From the NCBI GenBank assembly GCA_032433765.1, contig JAVIAB010000051.1:46671986-46735985 (forward strand): DNA of 64,000 nt. The letters run 5' to 3'. Shown here in pieces: positions 55,656 to 64,000 of the stretch. The stretch comes from Megaustenia siamemsis (taxonomy: Eukaryota > Mollusca > Gastropoda > Stylommatophora > Ariophantidae). Under the pieces are notes generated by a model. It saw only the letters and a program-made list of their open reading frames with translations, was not told the origin of the DNA and did no database searches. Position numbers and translations under genes: made by a program. Positions within the stretch are counted from its first letter, which is position 1. Each line of letters opens with the position of its first letter.

Positions 55656-56075
55656 GTCAATATGGTGGATAGGCGGCAGGAACCATTGAAGGCTATGTCT
55701 GAAAAGTGTTCCTTGTTGCAGTTTCCTCATATTCCAAGTCCGGCTTACTGCAGGAGCTACTGAGTTAAGTGCTCTGTGCACACCGTGAGCTGTGTGTTTC
55801 ATCCGTTTTGATCATGTTCCGATATTCCAATTGTTTACGATGAATACTGATATCGTATGACAGGGAACAGTTGACCATTTTTACTTTCTATGCGGTTTCG
55901 CCTTATGTCTTTTGGCGTGTGCTGAAACTGCTATGATGGGGACTACGGCTACCGTTCTTTGTTTGGGAGATGAGTTAGTAATTCGGATGATTCCACTGGC
56001 ACGGGCGGTTGAGCAATTATGGATTTTAATTCGTTTGCAATGATACCGGGGCCTTCCATAACCAAATAACCAAAT
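55656..56075 (-). repeat. Dispersed repeat F, copy 3
   Basis: Reverse of 10168-10595: TGGATAGGCGGCAGGAACCA (55668), AAAAGTGTTCCTTGTTGCAG (55702), GCACGGGCGGTTGAGCAATT (55998), ACCGGGGCCTTCCATAACC (56046). It abuts the minisatellite directly at its left end. Confidence 0.75.
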
Positions 56076-56588
56076 AATAATGTCTAGCTCCTCTGACAGT
56101 TGCGTTCTACGTCACCTTACTGCTATTGTTTACATCTGAGCACCTCTCCAAACTTTTAGGTAAAACGAGATAGTATTTGTGTCACACATACAGGATTGAC
56201 GAATGAGATCAGTACATACATGTACCAGCTTGAAGATCACTAAACCTGTAAAAAGTACAATATATACATTATTAATTGATCACAGGACAGGAGTTTCCTT
56301 ACATAAAACCTGGCATTTCTCGGAATCTTCTGTTTCGATTACATCCAGTCTTAGAATAAGCAGTGTAAACGCCTACAAAGAAAAGAAAAAAAGTAAAGAA
56401 ATTGAGACACTAAAACTGTTATTTAGTTCTTAATTCAAAGATCAGCGCTTCTCAAAGTTCACTAAAATCCTAATGTTTCGAGGTAGGCTTCCAGAGGTAA
56501 TGAGAGAAGTCTCTGAGAGGTTAATTTATGTTATTTTCTGGCAATCAGAAAATGTAATTTTTGTTCTCCTGATGAACATGGGTTTATA
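56076..56588. other. No gene recognised
   Basis: A 76-codon frame at 56203-56433 ends in Lys-rich sequence and has no motif. Confidence 0.4.
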
Positions 56589-56591
56589 AAA

Positions 56592-57090
56592 GCATCATCA
56601 TCATCGTCAAGTACCAAACCTGCAGGCGTAGGTGATCCTGCCTCTCCACAACTTTCGATCTCAACAGTTATTTTTCATTTCTGTTGTCGACCTTCTGCCA
56701 AGCCATTATTTTAAGCTGTGTGGTATTCTTTTTATTTGCTTCCCTCTCTCGTCCCTCAATATATTCCAGCTGTTCCTTTCTCATTACATGGACAAAAAAT
56801 GATGATTGTTTCTTCCTAATTTTGGGTATTAGCTTATTTTTTTTCTTTGGCCTCTTTCAGAACATTTTCATTACTTTTTTTTAGCTGTCCTTGGTATTCT
56901 CAATATTCTTCTGTAAAATCAAATTACTACAGCCTCCAGTGAATTTCTTGTTTGTAGTCATTTTGGCCATGATTCAGATCCATATGTTAAGAGTGGCTCT
57001 ACACAACATTTGAGAACTCCTTTTCTTTCTTCTTTTCTCAAAAATTGGATTGCACAGTATCTTCCTCATTATGATGTTAATAATGATTTG
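56592..57090 (-). pseudogene. LINE family B1 C-terminus and 3' end
   Basis: (ATC)n at 56594, then the reversed B1 tail: GGCGTAGGTGATCCTGCCTC, CTCTCCACAACTTTCGATCT, TTCCAGCTGTTCCTTTCTCA, to the thumb region (CAGTATCTTCCTCAT, 57056). One deletion near 56750. No palm. Confidence 0.8.
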
Positions 57091-57229
57091 TTATCATTTT
57101 TATGTAGAGCATCACTGAGACATGACGTCACTGAGACATGACGATCATTTCAACGGCTCCAAAGAGTAAAAAAATGTCTCTTGAGTAAGGTTAAATTTAA
57201 CTGTTCGGAATTTGTACATGCACGTTTAG
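57091..57229. other. Unassigned, short direct duplication
   Basis: CACTGAGACATGACG occurs twice at 57115 and 57130. Confidence 0.4.
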
Positions 57230-57231
57230 AC

Positions 57232-57362
57232 ACAAGAGTTTCAGCATTTATAATTAGTGCATAAATGTTTAGATAGAGTTTCCACATTTAGAATTAGTAT
57301 ATAAAGATTTAGACAAAGTTTCCACATTTAGAATTAGTGCATAAACGTTAGGACAGAGATTC
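57232..57362. repeat. 40-bp tandem repeat, three copies
   Basis: TTTCCACATTTAGAATTAGT plus GCATAAATGTTTAGACAGAG, repeating at 40 bases with moderate changes. Confidence 0.85.
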
Positions 57363-57720
57363 CAAATCAAGAGATAGACCTATTTAAAGAGGTGCAGAAT
57401 GAAAGACACGACTCGTGCCGATCCGACCACAGGCAATTGCAATATTCGTTATGATAAACGGTTTATAGGTGGCAAAATTACGTTAGGAAAGAAATGCAAA
57501 ATTGGCTGATTTAACAATCGGTTAACCTGTTCCAAAGCTCTGCTTTCATCAAATTAACGTTAAATCAAGTGGCTGCTTACATCTATTCTATATTATTCTT
57601 TTCTATTATATTCTATTATATTGCATGCATGGTATCAGTTTAATTGCAGTCGATGCATCCCAAAACTCGCTCCACCGCCCGTCCCAGTGTGTATACGCAG
57701 ACTGTTCTTGTAAAGTGTAG
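57363..57720. other. No feature recognised
   Basis: Contains a short TATTCTAT repeat at 57585-57625. Confidence 0.4.
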
Positions 57721-57723
57721 ATT

Positions 57724-58005
57724 TTAGTTACATCTGGTTTTCCCACTGACTACTCCAGATCGACCAGACAACTTTTCCATCTCTAGACTCAGTAGTCTCT
57801 CAATATATACGTCATTGTTCCTTCCATTCTCCTTCTCCTCTCTTAAGGAATTAAGAACGAATTTGGCGATGTCCTCTTTGTTTAAAGCAATCACTTTAGA
57901 GCCATTCAAGAGCTGCATCCACTCCTTTCGCAGAGATTGTCTTTCGAGCTTCTTAATCGGTAGCATACCTTGTGAGACCGTCACCAAACCCAAGTCGATC
58001 GCCAT
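57724..58005 (-). CDS. Unrecognised charged helical ORF
   Basis: A 93-codon minus-strand frame. KKLERQSLRKEWMQLLNGSK, NKEDIAKFVLNSLREEKENG and VYIERLLSLEMEKLSG alternate charged and leucine residues, so it is probably helical, and the composition is more protein-like than most frames here. CTTGTTTAGTCACAG just upstream (about 58022-58008 on the minus strand) could be a splice acceptor. The pattern recalls capsid/gag-like helical segments or a coiled-coil exon. I cannot name a family. It may still be chance. Confidence 0.3.
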   Translation of the reverse strand: MAIDLGLVTVSQGMLPIKKLERQSLRKEWMQLLNGSKVIALNKEDIAKFVLNSLREEKENGRNNDVYIERLLSLEMEKLSGRSGVVSGKTRCN

Positions 58006-58878
58006 TCTCTGTGACTAAACAAGTTATCGCTGCCGTTGCTGCTTCTGTCTCTATCGCCATGCCGGACATTGCAATGCTACAATTGTCAGTTCCCCTAGCC
58101 ACTCATCTGGTAAGTCAGAAAAACCCAAACGCTACGATACAGAACCATCAGTGTTGATGATGGGGTCTTGAGGTGATGACATTTTTTTATGAATTCCTTT
58201 ATTACGACCTCGATAGCTCTATTGGCCAAGTTGCGGCACTACTTGGCAAGCTGAAAGATTATTTTTTTCTCTTATCCTTCTCCCCCTCACCACCCCTCAC
58301 CCCATCCCCCGCTGTTACTTCTATCCAGTCCTTACCAGCCATATTTTATTATTATTCAGTTCACGTCTGACCAAGCTGAAATAATGTTTGTTCCCAAGAG
58401 AGCACCATACAAATAAAATTTAATTAAGTTTAAATACATGAACAGATTATTAGATGAAAAGTGATATAATATCAACAATGGAAGTACATTTTTGGCACAC
58501 TTTTCGTCTAGACAAATGTAAGCAATAACTGTCAACTTTAAATTCCATTTTAAATCATTTTTTTCCATTTAAAAAAATTCATCACTTTTTGCAGGTTCAG
58601 TCACATTACAGTGAAAGACAATGGTTTTCAGACTTTTGATAAAATAATTACAACGGTTGTCAAAGTTTTCAACAAATGGTTTCATTAAAACAGCGTCAAA
58701 AAGGTACCACAGCAGAATCTGGACTAAAAGATACATCACTTGAAATTAGACATTGTCATATTCTGCTAATTCATACTCGTATATATTTCTTGCACAGTAA
58801 GGTAGGTTGCACAGACCACTTCAAAGCTAATCAGGTGCAAGACAAGGGTGCGTACTATTCAACCTCCATATTGTTTAT
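58006..58878. other. No gene recognised
   Basis: A pyrimidine-rich block at 58260-58315 (TCCCCCTCACCACC). Other frames are short and without motif. Confidence 0.4.
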
Positions 58879-58879
58879 T

Positions 58880-59325
58880 ACACCATCATCATCATCGTCA
58901 TTATCATAATCATCAACAAGTACCATGCCTGCTGGCGTAAGTGATCATGTCTCCCCACAACTTTCGATCTCAACAGTTATTTATCATTTCTGTTGTCGAC
59001 CATACTACAAAGGCATTCGTCTCTCAATGTTTCCAGTTGTCACAATATATTCCAACTGTTCCCTCCACATTACATAGCCAAAAATAAAGACTGTTTCTTC
59101 CTAATTTTGTAAATTAGATCTCTCTTTGCTTTGGACTCTTTCAGAACGTTTTCATTACTCTTCTTAGCTATCCATGACATTCTCATCGTTTTTCCGTAAA
59201 ACCACATTTCTACAGCCTACAGTGATTTTGTTGTTTGTTGTCCTATTGTCCACAATTCACATCTATATGTTAAGACTGACACTACATAACATTTAAGAAC
59301 TATTATTTTCTTATTTTGGTTTTTT
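58880..59325 (-). pseudogene. LINE family B1 C-terminus and 3' end
   Basis: Begins (ATC)n at 58884 with CAACAAGTACCATGCCTGCT, then the reversed B1 tail (GTAAGTGATCATGTCTCCCC, ATATATTCCAACTGTTCCCT, TTTCTACAGCCTACAGTGAT). Truncated before the palm, with a deletion near 59005. Confidence 0.8.
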
Positions 59326-59334
59326 TTTTACATT

Positions 59335-59825
59335 CATGGACTATATATTCAAGTAAGTCAACCTATCAGAGACAGAGGAGATCAACGAGCTTCTATTTGC
59401 AGACGATCAGGCACTAATAAATGGAAAAATAGAAGACCTACAAGAACACTTAAGTACACTCTTAAGCACAGGCACGAAAAATAAACATGAAAATGAAGAT
59501 CAACAAAACAGAAGTCATTAATATTGCAAAAGAGAAACAGAAAAGCAACATAACTATAGACGACATAAACTAAAACAAGTAGAGAAATTTAAATATCTAG
59601 GATGTCTAGTGATGAACGACAATTCACTACAGCAGAAATAGACTCAAGATGCAAGAAAGCTTGTCAAATCATAGGACAGCTGTCACCACTAATGTCCACC
59701 AAGGAAATAACTCGAGGCAAAACGGTCACTTTACAATAAAATCTTTATCCCAAAGTTGTGCAACCAATGCCAGTCCTGGATCCTAGATGCAAGAACAATA
59801 ATATAAATAACCTCTACTGATACTG
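59335..59825 (+). pseudogene. LINE family E reverse transcriptase fragment
   Basis: TEEINELLFADDQALING near 59370 is the catalytic block, with NELLFADDQ shared with the E frame at 60177-61007. MKINKTEVI-like and VEKFKYLGCL follow, then QLSPLMSTKEITRGK and a decayed QSWILDARTI. Several frameshifts and stops are present. It lies in opposite orientation to the next E copy, 350 bases away. Confidence 0.75.
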
Positions 59826-60150
59826 AGACGAAATATGTTAGACAAACACATTTTTTTTTTGAAAAGCTGCTTTTGCCTGAGCCATAAGATGAACCAAGAT
59901 CTAGTTTATCTCAAATGTTAGCTTTTATTATTCGTCTTTTTAATTTAGAAGAAACCTTGTAGCAATTAGTCTCTATACATTTATGATTACTAAAGTTCAA
60001 TAACTTTTAACTAGTCTTAAATAAACGTTGCGTTACGAGAAACCAGAGCCAAGAACCAACCATGAAAAGATGGACTTAATTAATTTATTATAATTTCTTA
60101 AAATGTCTGGCTTCTTGTAACACAAGCTTGCATTCTTCTTTTTTCTCTTT
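59826..60150. other. No feature recognised
   Basis: A 20-base stretch TTGAAAAGCTGCTTTTGCCT near 59857 resembles reversed LINE B thumb sequence, too short to assign. Confidence 0.35.
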
Positions 60151-60164
60151 CACTGATACCAAAA

Positions 60165-61078
60165 AGGTGTCGTGGTTTATATCATTTGTCGTTCTTGTGC
60201 TGCTCGAATTGTCTGAATTAGTGATTTTCCTTTGTTGTTACATGTCTCTGTCACTGCATCTATCCATCTTCTTCTGGGTCTTCCTCTTGGTCTTTTTCCA
60301 TGCATTCTCGAGAAGAACGCCCTTGATGGTGATTGGTGAGGATTCATTCTGACCAGGTGGCCAAGCCATTTAAGTTGTTGTTGTTCTATATATTCTTGGC
60401 AGGGTTTTGTTCCTACCATTTTTCTTATGGTTTCATTTGGTATTCTATCTCTTCTTGTGTTGTTTGTTACTTTTCTCAAGCATCGCATCTCACATGTATT
60501 GATCTTTCTTAAATGTGATTTAGAAAGGGTCCATGTTTGACTTTCATAGCACAAAGTTGGTATGAAGATGCTATTTATCATTTGTTGTTTAGCTGGCATA
60601 GAAATGTTTGGATGTCTTAACAATGGTGAAAGCTGGTATGTGACAGCATTTGCTTTTTGTATTCTCATGTCAATTTCTCTGTCTAATTTTCCATCTTCTG
60701 TGAACATTGTGCCTAAATACTTGAATTCCTCTACTTGTTTTATATCTTTGTCTTTGATCTTGATGTTTAATGGGTGTCTTAATTTGCTTATTCTTATAGC
60801 CTCTGTTTTTGCTGTGTTAATTTTCATACTGTAGTTTGTGCAGCTTTTATCTAGAGATGTTAAATGCTGTTGTAGCAGGTTTTCATCCTCGTATATTAGG
60901 CATTGGTCATCTGCGAAGAGTAGCTCATTGATGTTGGAGTTTTCTACCTCTATGTTATTATTTGATTTGTCCTTGTTGTTGGTTGTTTCCTGATTTATTT
61001 TGTCCATATATATGATGAAGAGGAGTGGTGAGAGGACACATCCTTGTCTTACTCCTGTTGTAACCTGAAACCATTCTG
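60165..61078 (-). mobile_element. 5'-truncated LINE family E
   Basis: Minus-strand element from palm motif B (FQVTTGVRQGCVLSP at 61075-61030, in frame with the ORF) to the C-terminus. Sequence before 61078 no longer fits, marking the truncation point. The open frame therefore extends about 23 codons upstream of the first ATG. Confidence 0.8.
60177..61007 (-). CDS. Reverse transcriptase C-terminal part (LINE E), uninterrupted frame
   Basis: 276 codons from the first ATG, with the frame open further upstream through GVRQGCVLSPLLFIIY. INELLFADDQCLIYED contains catalytic FADD at residues 31-34. Then MKINTAKTEAIRIS, VEEFKYLGTMFTEDGKLD, thumb SIFIPTLCYESQTWTLSKSH, QLKWLGHLVRMNP (211-223) and the basic GKRPRGRPRRRWIDAV (237-252). 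The tail AAQERQMI ends shortly after. Motif A and the endonuclease lie beyond the truncation, so the product could not act alone. No stop or frameshift across 300 codons marks a recent insertion. Confidence 0.85.
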   Translation of the reverse strand: MDKINQETTNNKDKSNNNIEVENSNINELLFADDQCLIYEDENLLQQHLTSLDKSCTNYSMKINTAKTEAIRISKLRHPLNIKIKDKDIKQVEEFKYLGTMFTEDGKLDREIDMRIQKANAVTYQLSPLLRHPNISMPAKQQMINSIFIPTLCYESQTWTLSKSHLRKINTCEMRCLRKVTNNTRRDRIPNETIRKMVGTKPCQEYIEQQQLKWLGHLVRMNPHQSPSRAFFSRMHGKRPRGRPRRRWIDAVTETCNNKGKSLIQTIRAAQERQMI

Positions 61079-61089
61079 ACAGACCTTCC

Positions 61090-62150
61090 GATGTTCTGAC
61101 GGCACTTTCAATGCCCGTAGAAAAAGAAATTCAAGCGTTCTTGTGCTATTTCAAGCTTGCATTATTGTTCATAATTAATTTATATTCTCGCCTGTTTTAG
61201 TGTACTACTAAAAACGAGGTTATAACATCTAAATGTCATTTATTGCAAGTCTTGACTTATAATGATGTGTTTTATTTTCCAGGAAAATTATTTGTCCATC
61301 CCAAATGATTGATTTCATGGTGGAAAAAAGACATTCTGCAATCGCGTTAGTCTCCCATTAGAAATTCTAAATTATGAAGTGAAGTATGTAGTTTCTGCAC
61401 ACATAAAAATAATAAGTAAATTAAAAATTAAAAAAAAAGCAATTAATTATTATTTAAGCAGTATTTCCACTGTCAGTTGTGAACAACTTCTGTAGTGTAT
61501 GAACTTAACAGACAAAGATCTACAGGAAGCTTGAAAGCTACCGGGATATGAATGACCAGCACAGTTGCCAAGCTTTAATTTCCTGAATGACAAGTCTCGT
61601 GCTCAGAATGATTTATGGCTTTCGTATTCTGGCCTTTTTTCCAGACAAACTTTCTGCCAGCCTCACCCAGTGGGTGTCCAAAATAAAGTCGCACACGAAT
61701 CCCCAGTGAAATTTTTACGTTAAAGAGTTGAGAAAAGAAAACCACTGGTTCTGACAATTTTGATGAAGAGCTAAGATAGGAATTCATGTTAGGTACTATT
61801 TTTGCTTTGTTTTATTTATCTGCCGAGTAAAATCCACAAAATGTAATATCACAATTTTAGTATTGGTGAAGCTGAGAGAAAATTCGACAAAAGAGTATTA
61901 TTCTAGTGTATAGATCGAAAAAAAGACACGTTGGTTTGGAAAGAATAATAAAAAAAAGGTGTGGCTCCACGAAAATAAGATAAGGCCATCTATAATATTA
62001 ATAAGGTCCACGGACTGAAAGGAATCAACCAAAGCTTGTGACGTGTTCACAATTGCGAGGTTGTGGATAAAATGACGCCAGCCGTCTGTAGCTCGCATAG
62101 CTGAAGACGTCATACGCTATGGGTGATTTCGGGAAAAACTCTCTCAGCCC
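61090..62150. other. No gene recognised
   Basis: AT-rich. Short frames at 61575-61787 and 61898-62113 have no motif. Confidence 0.4.
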
Positions 62151-62605
62151 ACATGTGTATAGTATATAGACTAGGAATGGAATAGATCATGTGGTGAGAG
62201 ATATAGCTTGGGTCGGATGTGTTAGTATTTACCCATAACTAAGTAAAATGAAGCAGAAACCTAGGAACAATGGCAGTTTCAGAAATGGAAAATTCTAGCT
62301 GTTGTTAGAAAGGTAGGGGAATACAATTAAACTGGACATGACTTTTTCCAAAAAAAAGTCGATGCCACGTGTCCAGAAATTAGGTTGATAAAGAAACTTA
62401 GAACTGGAGAATGGACAGGTTAGGTGTATGAAAGAAATATATCACTCTTAGAAAACATGCTGTCATTATTTTTAAACTCAGAGGTTAGCCAAATATTAAG
62501 ATGGAGTTTTTTGTTTGCAAAATTTGACACAAAAGTCATCCGAAGTTTAACTTCGTCTTTTCAGTCTAGCAGAGAGAACCCTAATCAGCCATTAACTAAT
62601 AAATT

Positions 62606-62630
62606 ATGCAAATGAGATAAGGGTATATAA
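62606..62630 (+). promoter_or_regulatory. Octamer plus TATA box
   Basis: ATGCAAAT and GGGTATATAAC spaced ten bases apart; a strong match to a POU-factor site and core promoter. Transcription start would be near 62655. Confidence 0.4.
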
Positions 62631-63173
62631 CCTCATGCATTAGCAAAATTAAATAGTGAGAGAGATATAAATAAACACCCAGAGAGATGTAAAGTAGACG
62701 AGCTTAGTCCGGTTTCGAACGAAACTCAATGTCTGAAGGAAGACGTGAGTGTTTATAGGATAGTTATGAACTTCAACACAGTTAATTTTTATCAGATAGA
62801 GAAAAATACAGAGAAATCGGTCAGGAAGACATAGTTTAGTTACAGAAGTATTCAAGGTTTCAGAAGTGTTCGAAGTTAGATTTAGAAGTTTGTGTGCTCC
62901 ATAGAACAAAAGTAAGTAGGTACAGAATAACATAGAGTACGTCGAGACGTAGATAAAGAATAGCAAGTGTAAAACAGGATGAGTTGTAAAATTTTAATAG
63001 AATGTAAGATAGAATGTTAGAAACGTCGCAGACAATAAGTATAAAGAGATGTCTCTAATAGCTAGCGGTGGTAACCTCTTGAGTGCATGCAGATCAAGAA
63101 CTTTTTGGAATTAGAATTTATATATTTTAAATGTACTCCACTAGTACCAGCAGCCTTGTACAGACGCCGATCT

Positions 63174-63179
63174 AATAAA
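63174..63179 (+). promoter_or_regulatory. Candidate polyadenylation signal
   Basis: AATAAA in GATCTAATAAAGTCG, 550 bases after the TATA box. Confidence 0.35.
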
Positions 63180-63309
63180 GTCGAATCATTCATATGTAAT
63201 AGTAAATACGTTTTGGACAATTCATGCTCATTTCAAGAACATTTTGAGTTTTCGTGTTGTTGTCTTTGTGTAGCTAACATGAAAATATCAAACACCGTGT
63301 CATAGTTCT

Positions 63310-63478
63310 TCGTGAAGTAGTTTGCCTGTGGCTAGACCAAGAACAAAGTGGTTTCATGACATCAAAGAGACATTGAACTTGACAACAGAGATTTTGCTAA
63401 AGACAGGGATTCCTTCAGATTGGCTATGACGAGAGCAACGATCTACAGATGACATGCTACTAGATGATGATGATATAA
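63310..63478 (+). pseudogene. LINE family G 3' end
   Basis: Matches 7345-7512: TGGTTTCATGACATCAAAGA, GAACTTGACAACAGAGA, GATTCCTTCAGATTGGCTAT, ending GATGATGATGAT at 63463-63474. The protein frame (FHDIKETLNLTTE) is short and decayed. Confidence 0.7.
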
Positions 63479-64000
63479 ATCAATATCAAAGTTACTAAAA
63501 GAAAATAATAATTTATAAAGCATTTTGTCTGTTGGTTTGTTTTAAGAAATTAATTCAAACAAAACAGTTCGATGGTCTCTCTGATTTCTTCATTTATTTT
63601 CACAAGTATTTTGTAGATTACAGCAGATTACGAGTATAGCAGCGGTTACCCTTGAGTGCAGTGAGTCGTGATAGACAACAACAAACATTAATACGTAATG
63701 AATGGAAGGTAATCTCTAGTATATTTCAATACATTTAATGTTACATACTAATATTGCTTCAGCAGCCTCCCTTTCGACTTTCAGCAGGCCTGGTCTTAGT
63801 AGGGCTAATCTTATGTTAGTACTTTACAACCGTAGGCCCTGATTAGTTGTCTCACTCCTGACTGTTGACTGTCTGTGCTGCATACCCTCTGAGTGAAGTG
63901 TTCTCGTGCTGTCTGACTCTAAATCTCTTAGAATGAGTTTCTGTGCTTAGCATGAATTATACTGTTTCTGCTTTCCTATCTCTACGAATCCAATTTAAAT
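63479..64000. other. No gene recognised
   Basis: 63770-63960 is pyrimidine-rich and GC-richer (AGCAGCCTCCCTTTCGACTT); unassigned. Confidence 0.35.

Larger units (their letters stand above)
62150..63200 (+). mobile_element. Second type of LTR-like or promoter-bearing unit
   Basis: An octamer ATGCAAAT (62606-62613) sits ten bases before TATATAA (62624-62630). A purine-rich stretch of about 550 bases follows, then AATAAA (63174-63179). The order and spacing mirror the LTR-like repeats at 1-1095 and 21050-22058, but I found no sequence match to them. No second copy is in the window, so an LTR, a snRNA-like or a host promoter are all possible. Confidence 0.35.

Overview
The window is a repeat-dense, AT-rich piece of an animal nuclear genome. 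It has no bacterial operons, no CRISPR array, and no rRNA or conventional tRNA gene. The only host-gene signal is one exon-like block (54348-55080) joining a galactose-binding-like module to EGF-like repeats, an architecture I know from the large MEGF-type families of gastropod molluscs. With the many RTE-like LINEs and tRNA-derived SINEs this suggests a mollusc, probably a gastropod. That assignment is inference.

Layout. 1-1.1 kb: LTR-like repeat. 2.1-3.65 kb: 49-bp minisatellite abutting a LINE tail. 6-9 kb: a SINE and LINE tails. 10.2-14.8 kb: dispersed repeat F, a 29-bp minisatellite, an inverted pair of SINE-1 copies, a zinc-finger LINE tail, repeat J and a 36-bp minisatellite. 15-20.6 kb: tRNA-like SINEs, degenerate repeats, LINE tails and a SINE inside (TA)n. 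21-22 kb: second LTR-like copy, inverted relative to the first. 23-26 kb: two 32-bp minisatellites. 26.4-31 kb: head-to-head SINEs and a near-complete RTE-like LINE inserted in a SINE with a 9-bp target duplication. 32-39.5 kb: LINE fragments of several families, a hAT transposase remnant and a LINE nested in its own family. 39.76-41.89 kb: a structurally complete Tc1/mariner-superfamily transposon with TIRs, TA duplication and an uninterrupted 425-codon transposase. 42.5-49.8 kb: more LINE tails, a SINE with clear target duplication, a second F copy and a very homogeneous 31-bp minisatellite. 50-51 kb: long simple repeats. 54-55 kb: MEGF-like exon. 55-61 kb: minisatellite, third F copy, LINEs. 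62-63.2 kb: a different LTR-like unit with an octamer and TATA box.

The coding sequences are almost all mobile-element remnants. At least seven LINE tail types recur, here called A (ends in CST-type tail), B1/B2 (RTE-like, (GAT)n end), C (RGRGRPR tail, (GAT)n end), D/I (short RT pieces), E, G and H (zinc-finger tail, (TA)n end). The elements with continuous reading frames are the transposase (425 codons), a B2 reverse-transcriptase C-terminal part (310 codons) and an E reverse-transcriptase C-terminal part (276 codons). I saw no convincing new cellular system. The items most worth checking are the transposon whose second catalytic Asp reads as Glu, the two dated nested insertions, the two kinds of LTR-like promoter unit, and the MEGF exon with one in-frame TGA.
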